Of a stretch of DNA of 64,000 nt, positions 24,835 through 33,499 are shown piece by piece (positions within the stretch are counted from its first letter, which is position 1; the number at the start of each line of letters is the position of its first letter). The notes under the pieces were generated by a model that ran no database searches, was not told the origin of the DNA, and worked only from the letters and a program-made list of their open reading frames with translations. The DNA comes from Pseudomonas californiensis (GTDB lineage Bacteria; Pseudomonadota; Gammaproteobacteria; Pseudomonadales; Pseudomonadaceae): NCBI RefSeq assembly GCF_021147775.1, contig NZ_JAGTPK010000017.1, positions 62,001 to 126,000 on the forward strand, given 5' to 3'. A program made the translations under genes and the position numbers.

Positions 24835-24958
24835 GCACCTGTTTCCGAACCGGATCTCGTCTTTGTTATCTGTTGTGGGTAGTTTGCGTTCGGCAAGGAG
24901 TCGTTGGCGCGCCATTTTTTGTGCAGGACGCACAGAATTACTCAGAGGCTTCACCTTT

Positions 24959-26578
24959 ATGAATCGCAGGAATCTCCTGAAAGCTTCCATGGCGTTGGCC
25001 GCTTACAGCAGCGTGTCGGCTTCAGGGCTTTTTGCTGCACGCGCACTGGCCGCAGCAGCCGATGGCGAAATCGAACACTTCGATTTTGCAGAGTTGCAAG
25101 CCCATGCCAAGAAGCTGGCGGGCAAAGGCTACGTCAGCACCAAGCAAGTGCTGCCACCCGTGCTGGCGAACATGACCCCGCAGCAGTTCAACGCCATTCG
25201 CTACGACCCGGCCCATTCGCTGTGGAAAGACGTCCACGGTCAGCTGGACGTGCATTTCTTCCACGTCGGCATGGGCTTCAAGACCCCGGTGCGCATGTAC
25301 AGCGTCGACCCTCAGAACAAACAGGCGCGTGAGGTGCATTTCCGCCACGACCTGTTCAATTACGAGAGCAGCGGCATCGACAAGAACCTGGTCAAGGGCG
25401 ACTTGGGTTTTGCCGGCTTCAAGCTGTTCAAGGCGCCTGAAATCGCCATCAATGACGTAGTCTCGTTCCTGGGTGCCAGTTACTTCAGGGCGGTCGACAG
25501 CAACAAGCAATACGGCCTGTCGGCGCGCGGTCTGGCAATCGACAGCTATGCCAAGCGTCAGGAAGAATTCCCTGATTTCACCAAGTTCTGGTTTGAAACT
25601 CCGGACAAGAATGCTACCCGCTTCGTGGTCTACGCCCTGCTCGATTCGCCCAGCGCGACGGGCGCCTACCGCTTTGACATCGATTGCCAGGCCGGTCAGG
25701 TGGTCATGGAAATCGATGCACACATCAATGCCCGGGTAGACATCCAGCAACTGGGCATCTCGCCCATGACCAGTATGTTCAGCTGCGGCACTCACGAACG
25801 CCGCATGTGCGACACCATTCACCCACAGATCCACGATTCGGATCGCCTGTCCATGTGGCGTGGCAACGGTGAGTGGATCTGCCGTCCGTTGAACAACCCG
25901 GTCAAGCCGCAGTTCAGTGCGTTCTCCGACACCGACCCGAAAGGTTTTGGTCTGGTGCAGAGTGATCACGAGTTCTCCAGCTATCAGGACACTGTGGTCT
26001 GGTACAGCCGACGCCCGAGTCTGTGGGTCGAGCCGATTACCGCGTGGGGTGAAGGTGAGGTCAGCCTGCTGGAGCTGCCCACCACCGGCGAGACGATGGA
26101 CAACATCGTGGTGTTCTGGAAGCCGAAGACGCCGGTCAAGGCCGGGGATTCGATGAACTACGGCTACAAACTGTTCTGGAGCCCTCTGCCACCGGTCAGC
26201 ACACCTCTGGCTCAGGTACATGCGACACGTTCCGGCATGGGCGGCTTCCTCGAAGGTTGGGCGCCGGGCGAGCATTACCCGAAAACATGGGCACGCCGCT
26301 TTGCGGTGGACTTCCATGGCGGCGGTCTGGATCGCCTGCCGGAAGGGACCGGGATCGAACCTGTTGTCACGGTTTCGCACGGCAAGGTGCAGGACTTCAA
26401 CATCCTCGTGCTGCCGGATATCAAAGGCTATCGCATCACTTTCGACTGGGTGCCCGACAGCGATTCCGTGGACCCGGTAGAGATGCGTATGTTCATCCGC
26501 ACTGCCGACCGCACGTTGAGTGAAACCTGGCTGTACCAGTACTTCCCGCCAGCACCGGACAAACGCAAATACCCGTAA
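24959..26578 (+). CDS. opgD: Glucan biosynthesis protein D
   Basis: A 539-residue periplasmic enzyme of osmoregulated periplasmic glucan synthesis, related to OpgG. The N-terminus MNRRNLLKASMALAAYSS is a twin-arginine signal, as in E. coli MdoD. The MdoG-type domain begins FDFAELQAHAKKLAGKGY and carries FWFETPD, SMFSCGTHERR and GNGEWICRPLNNP, all typical of the OpgG/OpgD family. AGAGG lies before the ATG; an upstream frame to 24833 is not used because it lacks the signal. It is monocistronic, closed by a hairpin at 26591-26614. These glucans affect osmotic fitness and virulence in plant pathogens. Confidence 0.95.
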   Translation: MNRRNLLKASMALAAYSSVSASGLFAARALAAAADGEIEHFDFAELQAHAKKLAGKGYVSTKQVLPPVLANMTPQQFNAIRYDPAHSLWKDVHGQLDVHFFHVGMGFKTPVRMYSVDPQNKQAREVHFRHDLFNYESSGIDKNLVKGDLGFAGFKLFKAPEIAINDVVSFLGASYFRAVDSNKQYGLSARGLAIDSYAKRQEEFPDFTKFWFETPDKNATRFVVYALLDSPSATGAYRFDIDCQAGQVVMEIDAHINARVDIQQLGISPMTSMFSCGTHERRMCDTIHPQIHDSDRLSMWRGNGEWICRPLNNPVKPQFSAFSDTDPKGFGLVQSDHEFSSYQDTVVWYSRRPSLWVEPITAWGEGEVSLLELPTTGETMDNIVVFWKPKTPVKAGDSMNYGYKLFWSPLPPVSTPLAQVHATRSGMGGFLEGWAPGEHYPKTWARRFAVDFHGGGLDRLPEGTGIEPVVTVSHGKVQDFNILVLPDIKGYRITFDWVPDSDSVDPVEMRMFIRTADRTLSETWLYQYFPPAPDKRKYP

Positions 26579-26590
26579 TGCGTTGATCAT

Positions 26591-26614
26591 GGCCCCCACC
26601 CATGCGTGGGGGCC
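26591..26614 (+). terminator. GC-rich hairpin after opgD
   Basis: GGCCCCCAC pairs perfectly with GTGGGGGCC around a 6-base loop, 13 bases after the opgD stop. Only short T runs follow, so termination efficiency is uncertain. Confidence 0.6.
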
Positions 26615-26854
26615 ACTGCTGTTTCCCGCTACGACTCGCGCCGTATATCCATCGGATAACGTGCCAATCCTGACGAAATAATTGACAGTTTCCAGAACTG
26701 CGACTGATATACGTCTTGTCATGCCGTTGCGAGCGTTCGCTCCAGACCTCTCCCCACCCCCTTGGCTCACCCCGTCTCGACCCGTACATCGCGGTCGTCG
26801 GGCGGTAGCTTTGTCCGTTGAAATCAACCTGACGCATCTCAGAAGGCAGACCTC

Positions 26855-28156
26855 ATGGAGTTGAATCCTGCGAGCAGCGGCGACGCAAGGCCGTCGCTCA
26901 TTTCCTTTGATACCTCGACGATGGTGGTGCTGGTCGCCATCAGCCTGATTCTGGTCGAAACCTTTTCTGGCGCTCTGCGCTTCTACTTCGACAAGGCAGG
27001 CATCAGCCCGCTGCTCTATCTGCCCAAAGTGGCCTGTATTCTGCTGTTTGCATGGGAGCTGCGCACGTTCAAGGCGGGACAGTGGTTCTGGACCTTCATC
27101 ATCGTGTGGGCAATTTCAGGCCTGCTGGCGCTGATGCACCGCGCGAGCCTGCAAAACCTTGCCTTCAGCCTGTTCGCGCTCAGCCCACTGGCGTTCGGGC
27201 TGGTATGCAGCAGGCACCTGCTTCATCGCCGCAAGCTGTTCTGCTGGGCGGTGGGCTTCTGTTTGCTGGCGTCGCTGGTGGGGCTGGCCCTGGACCGGTT
27301 CACCACCGTTCCCTGGAAAGGCTACAGCTACACCATGGGCGAGACCGAGCTGAGCGCCAACACCACCTGGAGCGCCGATGATGTGGACCGCATCGCCGGT
27401 TTCGCCAGGGTGTCCAACGTGCTGTCGATCATTATCGCTTTCTACACCCTGTACCTGTTCATGTTCCTGCGCTCGCGTCTGATGCTGACCGTGCTGAGCG
27501 TGGTTGCGCTCTGCGCAATCATTCTGACCACCAGCAAAGCGCCTGCCGGTGCGTTCATATTGACGCTCGGCCTGTTGCTGATTCAGCGGATGACCTGGAC
27601 CTGCCGGGCCCTTTGCGTGCTTGTGGTCTCCATCGGTCTTTTGTTGCCGACGCTGGGCCTGATGCTGAGTTTCGATATGCGTACGGTCAGCAGCAGCGGC
27701 AGTTCGCTGGCCTCGCTGTATGACCGGCTGATCAATACCTGGCCCGATGTAATCGATGCCTTGAGCCGAGAGGGCTGGCTGCTGAGCGGCGCCGGCTTCG
27801 GCATGGTCGGCAGCACGATGGCGATCTTTCCGGTGGCAGGCGCCGGGATCTTTCTCGGTATGGACAGCACCGCTCTGTACTTGTGGGCCATGCTGGGCGT
27901 AGTCGGTGGTCTGCTTTATGCGCTGCAGATTCCGTTATTGTTCAAGCTGATCAGTGATGACAGCCGGATCGGCCGAATGCTGCTGTCGATCAGCCTCTGC
28001 TGGTGCTTGATCGGTTGGACCACCGACATGTTCGAGGTCGCGGTCGCCAACCTGTTTGCAGGCCTGGCCATCGGTTACGTGATCACTGCACGAAAGGCCG
28101 CAGCCAGTACCGTGTCGCCCGAGCTTCGCCTCGCGCCTTTTTCTGCGCTGCGCTGA
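26855..28156 (+). CDS. O-antigen ligase/polymerase-like membrane protein (WaaL/Wzy type)
   Basis: A 433-residue protein with about ten to twelve membrane helices and one large loop (about 280-335) before the last helices, the layout of Wzy_C/O-antigen ligase proteins. The loop has SGSSLASLYDRLINTWPDVIDAL and LLSGAGFGMVG. Such proteins polymerise or ligate lipid-linked glycans at the periplasmic face. AAGG precedes the ATG. The glycosidase gene follows after 10 bases and the acyltransferase after that, so the three probably act on one surface glycan. No glycosyltransferases are adjacent. Confidence 0.75.
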   Translation: MELNPASSGDARPSLISFDTSTMVVLVAISLILVETFSGALRFYFDKAGISPLLYLPKVACILLFAWELRTFKAGQWFWTFIIVWAISGLLALMHRASLQNLAFSLFALSPLAFGLVCSRHLLHRRKLFCWAVGFCLLASLVGLALDRFTTVPWKGYSYTMGETELSANTTWSADDVDRIAGFARVSNVLSIIIAFYTLYLFMFLRSRLMLTVLSVVALCAIILTTSKAPAGAFILTLGLLLIQRMTWTCRALCVLVVSIGLLLPTLGLMLSFDMRTVSSSGSSLASLYDRLINTWPDVIDALSREGWLLSGAGFGMVGSTMAIFPVAGAGIFLGMDSTALYLWAMLGVVGGLLYALQIPLLFKLISDDSRIGRMLLSISLCWCLIGWTTDMFEVAVANLFAGLAIGYVITARKAAASTVSPELRLAPFSALR

Positions 28157-28166
28157 GGAGGCTGCC

Positions 28167-29444
28167 ATGAGTCTTTATGCGCGCCTGATGCTGTTGGCTG
28201 GCTTAATCTGTACGCCCGCAGCCCACGCCGAGGCGCCTTTCATCCTCGGTATTTCCACACACTTGATGAACTACGAACGGCCCGTCAGGCCGCCTTTGAA
28301 GCTGGCGGCCGAGGCGGGCTTCAATGCGGTCAAGGATGATGTGTTCTGGTCGACGGTGCAGCCCACCCCCAGCCAATGGCGCATCTTCCCGCAATGGCGT
28401 ATTTACCTGAACACCGCTGAAAGCCTGAACATGAGCAGGCTGGCGATCCTCGGCTACAGCACTTGGTTTCATGACAACGCAAAGCCGCGAACACCCGCAC
28501 TGACCCAGGCATTCCTGGCCTACGTGGACTACGTCACGCGTCAACTGGGCAACCATGTCAGCTATTACGAGATCTGGAACGAGTGGGACCTCGAAGCACC
28601 CAAAGATCGTCAATCAAGCGTTGATTACGCTGCGCTGGTTCGGCGGACCGCTCCGGTGATTCGCAAGAACACGCGACGGGTGAACGGCATTCCGGCAAAG
28701 ATTCTCGCCGGGGCAGTCACACCCGACGGCATGAGGTTCGGCTTTGTCGACAGCCTGATCGACAGTGGCGCACTGGACATGGTCGACGGTCTGTCGGTGC
28801 ATCCGTATGCCCATTGCTCGGACGAGAACACGCCTGAGGCGTGGTTGGGCTGGATGAGCCGCTACGAACAGTACGTTCGCAACAGAGCCGGACGCGACGT
28901 GCCGATCTATCTCACCGAAATGGCCTGGCCCAGTCATAAAGGTCACTGCGGCAACAGCGAGGCCACTCAGGCGCTGTACATGGCGCGGATTTTCTTTCTC
29001 GCACGCACCGTGCCCAACGTCAAAGGCATGTGGTGGTACGACCTGTACAACGATGGACCGAACCCGCGCAATCAAGAACACAATTTCGGCATTCTCAACG
29101 AAGACCTTTCACCCAAACCGGCTTACACCATGGCCAAAGCCATAGCGCCTGTGGTGCGCGACTTCACTTATGACGCCCGGGCAAGCGTTATCGGCGATGG
29201 TGTTTACCAGTTGTACTTCAACAAGGGCAAAGAGCGTGTCCTGGTGGCGTGGACGACCGGCGAGCCTCGTCCGGTGCAGATCACTGCCAACGCTTCTTTG
29301 AAAGGCCCGGTACGCCTGATCGACACTATCACGCCCGACAAGGGACAGATCGCCAGCGGCGCGGCGTGGGTTTGCCAGAGCGATCAATGCTCGGCGTCGA
29401 TCCCGCTGACGCCCTATCCCAAGCTGATCCGGCTGACCCCTTAG
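28167..29444 (+). CDS. Exported glycoside hydrolase, PslG/GH39-like
   Basis: A 425-residue secreted or periplasmic enzyme with a signal peptide (LMLLAGLICTPAAHA). The TIM-barrel clan A pattern is clear: SYYEIWNEWDLE (acid/base Glu in WNE, about residue 136) and VPIYLTEMAWPS (nucleophile Glu, about 251), with a C-terminal beta domain. This fits GH39/GH5-type endoglycosidases such as PslG, which trims a Psl-type polysaccharide during assembly. GAGGAGG lies seven bases before the ATG, and the gene is coupled to the O-antigen-ligase-like gene. Substrate unknown. Confidence 0.8.
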   Translation: MSLYARLMLLAGLICTPAAHAEAPFILGISTHLMNYERPVRPPLKLAAEAGFNAVKDDVFWSTVQPTPSQWRIFPQWRIYLNTAESLNMSRLAILGYSTWFHDNAKPRTPALTQAFLAYVDYVTRQLGNHVSYYEIWNEWDLEAPKDRQSSVDYAALVRRTAPVIRKNTRRVNGIPAKILAGAVTPDGMRFGFVDSLIDSGALDMVDGLSVHPYAHCSDENTPEAWLGWMSRYEQYVRNRAGRDVPIYLTEMAWPSHKGHCGNSEATQALYMARIFFLARTVPNVKGMWWYDLYNDGPNPRNQEHNFGILNEDLSPKPAYTMAKAIAPVVRDFTYDARASVIGDGVYQLYFNKGKERVLVAWTTGEPRPVQITANASLKGPVRLIDTITPDKGQIASGAAWVCQSDQCSASIPLTPYPKLIRLTP

Positions 29445-29502
29445 GCCAGCCATTCGCAATCAATTCTGCACCCTCCGATTCTCCAACGACCGGCACCTCT
29501 CC

Positions 29503-31386
29503 ATGGACTTCAGAAAAGACATCAATGGCCTGCGCGCCATCGCGGTTATCGCCGTGCTGCTGTTCCATTTTCGCCCCACCTGGCTACCCGGTGGGTTTGC
29601 GGGCGTGGACGTGTTTTTCGTGATCTCGGGCTATCTGATCACTGGCATCATCCTGCGCGGCATGAAGGCTGGCAGCTTCAGCCTGACAAGCTTTTACGCC
29701 TCAAGAGCGCGCCGTATCGTTCCGGCGCTGGCGGTGGTGTGTTTCACACTGCTGCTGTTGGGCTGGTTCTATTTGCTGCCGCTGGACTACAGCGCACTGG
29801 GCACACACGTCGCCAGCACCCTGGGCTTTGTCTCCAACTTCGTCTACTGGCGCGAGACCGGGTATTTCACCGCCAACGCCCATGAAAAATGGCTGTTGCA
29901 CACCTGGTCACTGTCGGTCGAATGGCAGTTCTACCTGCTTTACCCCGTTGCGCTGTTGGCTCTCAGGCGTTTCGTGGCGCTGCATCAGTTGCGTTGGTGG
30001 ATTCTGGGGGCATGCCTGGTGGGCTTTGCCGCATGCGTGTTCGCCTCGTTGCGCTGGCCGGAACCTTCGTTCTATCTGCTGCCAACCCGAGCCTGGGAGC
30101 TGCTGCTGGGCGGCGTGGCCTGTCTGTTCCCTTTCCAGCTCGCCACCGTGCAACGGCGCATCCTCGAAGGGACCGGAATCATACTGATCCTGGCCAGCTT
30201 CACGCTGATCTCGGCGCGGGACGTCTGGCCGGGCTATCTGGTGCTGATGCCGGTGCTGGGCGCTTTCGCGGTCATTGTGGCGGCTCGACAGGACTCGCTG
30301 CTGACCAGCAATGCGCTCTCGCAACGGATCGGCAAGCTGTCCTATTCGCTGTACCTCTGGCACTGGCCGGTGGTGGTGCTGATGAATTACGCCGGCTGGC
30401 TGGGCGAGACGCGCAACGTCTTGCTGGGCCTTGCTGTTGCGCTCGTGTTGAGCGCTGCATCGTACTGGCTGATCGAGAAGCCAGCCGGCGCGCCGCGACC
30501 AGCACACCGCTGGACCTTTGCCAGGCTCGGCACGCTGATCACGCTGGTGTTCATGGGCGGCACCGCAGTCAGCGCCACTCAGGGCATGGTTTCGCCGTTG
30601 CGCTCGATCAGCCAGTCCGACAAGGCGCAGTTCATTCAGGAGTACGTCGACCGTCAGCACAATCTGTACGAACCTTACTGGCTGAAGTGCGACGCGTTTT
30701 CTGCGTTCACCCAGCGAGGTCAGTCAGCTATCGATCCGTCCTGCACCCGCAAACAAGGCGAAGGCGGCGTCTTCCTGTGGGGCGACTCCCATGCCCAGGC
30801 GCTGTCGCTCGGGCTGCGAACGCAACTGACGCCAGGCACGCCGTTCTATCAAGTGGCTTCAGCGGCCTGTCGTCCCGGCCTGCAGGCAGATCCGCGACGT
30901 GCTTCGCCCACCAGCACGGCGTGCAACTACTCCAACAGCCTGGCGCTGCACAGCATCGAAACGCTGCACCCGGACATCGTGGTGATTGCGCAAAAGGACG
31001 GCCACGACAAGACCGACTGGAACGACATCGCCCTGCGACTCAAGGGCTACGGCGTGAAACACATCGTGTTGATCGGACCCGTCCCGCAGTGGAGCCCTTC
31101 GCTGCCCAGCGTGATCGCCAACCGGCATTGGGGTTTGAACGAATCACACATCAGCGACCCCGCGCTGGATCAAAGCCTGATGGCCGTCGACCTGGCAACG
31201 CGTCAGCTTGCCAAATCGGCTGGCATTCAATTCGTGTCCCTTCTCGACAAACTGTGCATCGCCGAGGCCTGTCTGGTGAGGCTGGAAGAAAACAACTCCC
31301 TGCTGCAGATCGACTCGGGACATTTGAGTTCAGAGGGTTCGCGCTACGTCGTCAAACACTACGTACTGCCGCAGTTGGTGAATTAG
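29503..31386 (+). CDS. OafA/OatA-type acyltransferase with C-terminal SGNH domain
   Basis: A 627-residue inner-membrane protein. The first 350 residues are an Acyl_transf_3 domain with RKDINGLRAIAVIAVLLFHF at the start and about ten helices; the C-terminal 250 residues are a periplasmic SGNH hydrolase-like domain with FLWGDSHAQAL (GDSH) and the D-x-x-H ending IDSGHLSSEGS. Such fusions O-acetylate surface sugars such as O-antigen or exopolysaccharide. It follows the glycosidase gene by 58 bases and may be co-transcribed. Confidence 0.9.
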   Translation: MDFRKDINGLRAIAVIAVLLFHFRPTWLPGGFAGVDVFFVISGYLITGIILRGMKAGSFSLTSFYASRARRIVPALAVVCFTLLLLGWFYLLPLDYSALGTHVASTLGFVSNFVYWRETGYFTANAHEKWLLHTWSLSVEWQFYLLYPVALLALRRFVALHQLRWWILGACLVGFAACVFASLRWPEPSFYLLPTRAWELLLGGVACLFPFQLATVQRRILEGTGIILILASFTLISARDVWPGYLVLMPVLGAFAVIVAARQDSLLTSNALSQRIGKLSYSLYLWHWPVVVLMNYAGWLGETRNVLLGLAVALVLSAASYWLIEKPAGAPRPAHRWTFARLGTLITLVFMGGTAVSATQGMVSPLRSISQSDKAQFIQEYVDRQHNLYEPYWLKCDAFSAFTQRGQSAIDPSCTRKQGEGGVFLWGDSHAQALSLGLRTQLTPGTPFYQVASAACRPGLQADPRRASPTSTACNYSNSLALHSIETLHPDIVVIAQKDGHDKTDWNDIALRLKGYGVKHIVLIGPVPQWSPSLPSVIANRHWGLNESHISDPALDQSLMAVDLATRQLAKSAGIQFVSLLDKLCIAEACLVRLEENNSLLQIDSGHLSSEGSRYVVKHYVLPQLVN

Positions 31387-31592
31387 TACGGTCTGTACCG
31401 CTGTGAGCGTGCCAGGTTTCGCGCTCGGTACAAGGCAACTTGCGCTGATTCCGCTCACGAAATGAGGGCCTGATGAGCCCTGAATAGGGTTGTCGTCATC
31501 GGGGACAAGAACCAATGTTTACTTCTCAACCATAGGTCTGCAGCGTAGACAAGCTCATCAGGAGTGTTGGCATGGCCTCGCCTGTCCTGTTT

Positions 31593-31604
31593 TTCCACGT
31601 GGAA
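31593..31604. other. Degenerate parS-like palindrome
   Basis: TTCCACGTGGAA keeps the 12-base parS core, but the outer G/C pair of the consensus is lost on both sides. It is intergenic. ParB affinity would be lower than for the site at 8702. Confidence 0.35.
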
Positions 31605-31669
31605 TCAGAGCTGATCAACCAGCTGGCACGCCCGGCTGACTCTACAAAGACAAATCCCGCACAGTTCTC

Positions 31670-31699
31670 GTGGCAGTGAGCTTGCTCGCGAAAGCGGTT
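31670..31699. repeat. REP-type element
   Basis: The stretch beginning GTGGCAGTGAGCTTGCTCGC and ending AAAGCGG resembles the dispersed REP palindromes of fluorescent pseudomonads, with a short GTGAGC/GCTCGC stem. It lies in the 354-base gap between the acyltransferase and the response regulator, which otherwise has only the parS-like core at 31593 and a small hairpin around 31467-31483. I saw no second copy in this window. Confidence 0.5.
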
Positions 31700-31740
31700 G
31701 AACGAACGACACATCTCCAGCGGATGCACCGGCCTTTTCG

Positions 31741-32388
31741 TCACACTCCAGACTTGTCCACACCCTGAAGGCGCTCGGAGAATCTGACCAGGTCGGCCAG
31801 GGAATCGGCTTCCATCTTGCGCATCACTGAACCACGGCGGACTTTGACCGTGATTTCACTGACGTTCAAGCGTGCCGCGATCTGCTTGTTCAGCAAGCCT
31901 GTAACCACCAGTTCCATCACCTGCTGCTCACCCTGATTGAGGCTCGCATAGCGCCGTCGCAATTGCGCTTCGACGGCGGCTGCCTGGCGGTTGCTGCGAT
32001 CACGCCCCAAACCTTGCTGCAGGGCATCCAGCAGGTCCTGCTCACGAAACGGCTTGGTGAGGAACTCGACCGCCCCGGCCTTCATCGCCCGTACCGACAT
32101 GGGAATGTCGCCATGCCCGGTGATGAAAACGACCGGCAGGTTAATGCCCGATCTGACCATCTGCTCCTGGAAATCCAGACCGCTCATGCCCGGCATGCGG
32201 ATATCCAGGATCAGGCAGCCTGGAGCGTCGGGGCGGGATGCCTCCAGAAACTGCTGGGTCGAACCGAACAACTGACAGCGCAGCCCGACCGATGCGAGCA
32301 AATCCTCAAGCGATGTACGCACCGACAGGTCATCGTCGATCACGAAAATGATCGGTTCTTCCTGAGGTGTGACGAGGACATTGGTCAT
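31741..32388 (-). CDS. FixJ/NarL-type response regulator
   Basis: A 215-residue cytoplasmic regulator. The receiver domain has the acidic pair IDDD, the phospho-acceptor in CLILDIRMPGMSGL (about Asp 62), the T/S in FITGHGD and K in LTKPF. The C-terminal LuxR-type helix-turn-helix is GLLNKQIAARLNVSEITVKVRRGSVMRKM. Its start shares one base with the stop of the kinase gene (TGATG), so they form one two-component pair. It probably controls the linked ABC importer or the divergent binding protein. Confidence 0.92.
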   Translation of the reverse strand: MTNVLVTPQEEPIIFVIDDDLSVRTSLEDLLASVGLRCQLFGSTQQFLEASRPDAPGCLILDIRMPGMSGLDFQEQMVRSGINLPVVFITGHGDIPMSVRAMKAGAVEFLTKPFREQDLLDALQQGLGRDRSNRQAAAVEAQLRRRYASLNQGEQQVMELVVTGLLNKQIAARLNVSEITVKVRRGSVMRKMEADSLADLVRFSERLQGVDKSGV

Positions 32389-33461
32389 CAGGTATCCATC
32401 TTTCCGGTGGGTAGCGTGAATTGAAACGTGCAGCCGATCGACGGGTTGGCTGTCATCCAGATACGTCCGCCGTGCGCCTCGATGATCGACCGACTGATTG
32501 CCAGGCCTATCCCCATCCCCTCCTCCTTGGTCGTGTAGAAAGCGTCGAAAATACGCTCGACGTTTTCAGGTGACACGCCCGCGCCGTTGTCGCGCACCGA
32601 AAACTTCACCTCACCGCCTGCGTTCCAGTCCACCGAGACCTCCAGCCGGGCCTCTCCCGGTTCGACCTTTTTCATCGCGTCCACGGCATTGAGCATCAGG
32701 TTCAGCAACACTTGCTGGACCTGCACCCGGTCAGCCAGCAGCGGCGGAAGACCCTCAGGCACATCCACCGTCAGCGTGACGCCCTGCTCATCGATTTCGC
32801 TGTGCGCCAGCGACACGATCTCTTCCACGGTATCGGCCACGCTGATCCATTCCTTGTGCGCCGATGAGCGCTTCGCCAAAGCACGCACGCGCACAATGAT
32901 GTCACCGGCGCGGTTGGCGTCACTGATCATACGCTCCACCGCTTGCCTGGCCTTGGTCAGGTTGGCAGGTTCTGCCGCCATCCAGCGCAGGCTGGCGTTG
33001 CCGCTCATGACGATGGCCGAAAGCGGTTGATTGAGCTCGTGGGCGATAGACGCCGTCAGCTCACCCAACAGGTTGACCCGGGCAATCTGGGCAAGCTGTG
33101 AGCGTGTTTCGTGGACGCTGCGGATGGCCACCGCCATGCGCAGCGCCAGGTAGGTGGCCATGGCGATTGCTGCCAGGCTGATGATGCAGTTGATCAATGC
33201 TGCCTCGCTGCCACGCGAGGTGGTCAACTCGTAGCTGATCACCGTCAGCGCCATGCAGACCAGCGCAACCGCGACCACACCGACAGCCGGCAGAAACCGG
33301 ACCGCCATCAGCACCACGGCAATCTGGAAAACCCCCACGGCGATTTCCAGGTCGGTCAGGGTGTCGGCAATGGCAATGACCAGCGCCAGTCCCAACAGGG
33401 CAACCAGCCTGATTGCCATCGCCGCCTTGCCAAAGGATTCAGGCTCGCGCATCTGCAACAT
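32388..33461 (-). CDS. Sensor histidine kinase with N-terminal membrane domain
   Basis: A 357-residue kinase. About five or six short helices (20-125) form the membrane sensor with almost no periplasmic loop, then HisKA with LLGELTASIAHELNQPLSAIV (phospho-His about 143) and the ATPase with NLMLNAVDAM, DNGAGVSPENVERIF and EEGMGIGLAIS. The type resembles FixL/DctB-like kinases that pair with FixJ regulators. It follows the ABC ATPase gene by 38 bases and is coupled to the regulator gene. The membrane sensor suggests it reads a membrane or transport state. Confidence 0.9.
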   Translation of the reverse strand: MLQMREPESFGKAAMAIRLVALLGLALVIAIADTLTDLEIAVGVFQIAVVLMAVRFLPAVGVVAVALVCMALTVISYELTTSRGSEAALINCIISLAAIAMATYLALRMAVAIRSVHETRSQLAQIARVNLLGELTASIAHELNQPLSAIVMSGNASLRWMAAEPANLTKARQAVERMISDANRAGDIIVRVRALAKRSSAHKEWISVADTVEEIVSLAHSEIDEQGVTLTVDVPEGLPPLLADRVQVQQVLLNLMLNAVDAMKKVEPGEARLEVSVDWNAGGEVKFSVRDNGAGVSPENVERIFDAFYTTKEEGMGIGLAISRSIIEAHGGRIWMTANPSIGCTFQFTLPTGKMDT

Positions 33462-33499
33462 CTCGCTCGTTCAATGGGCCGGAGTATGTCGTACAAGTC

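Noticed and set aside
25022..26827. Minus-strand open frame of 601 codons opposite opgD
   Set aside because: It is antisense to a clear OpgD gene with a Tat signal; its residues (many Arg, His and Val without domain pattern) are typical of a shadow frame in GC-rich DNA.
29889..31406. Plus-strand alternative frame of 505 codons within the acyltransferase gene
   Set aside because: The overlapping frame 29503-31386 has clear acyltransferase and SGNH motifs; this one is Arg/Ala-rich without any.
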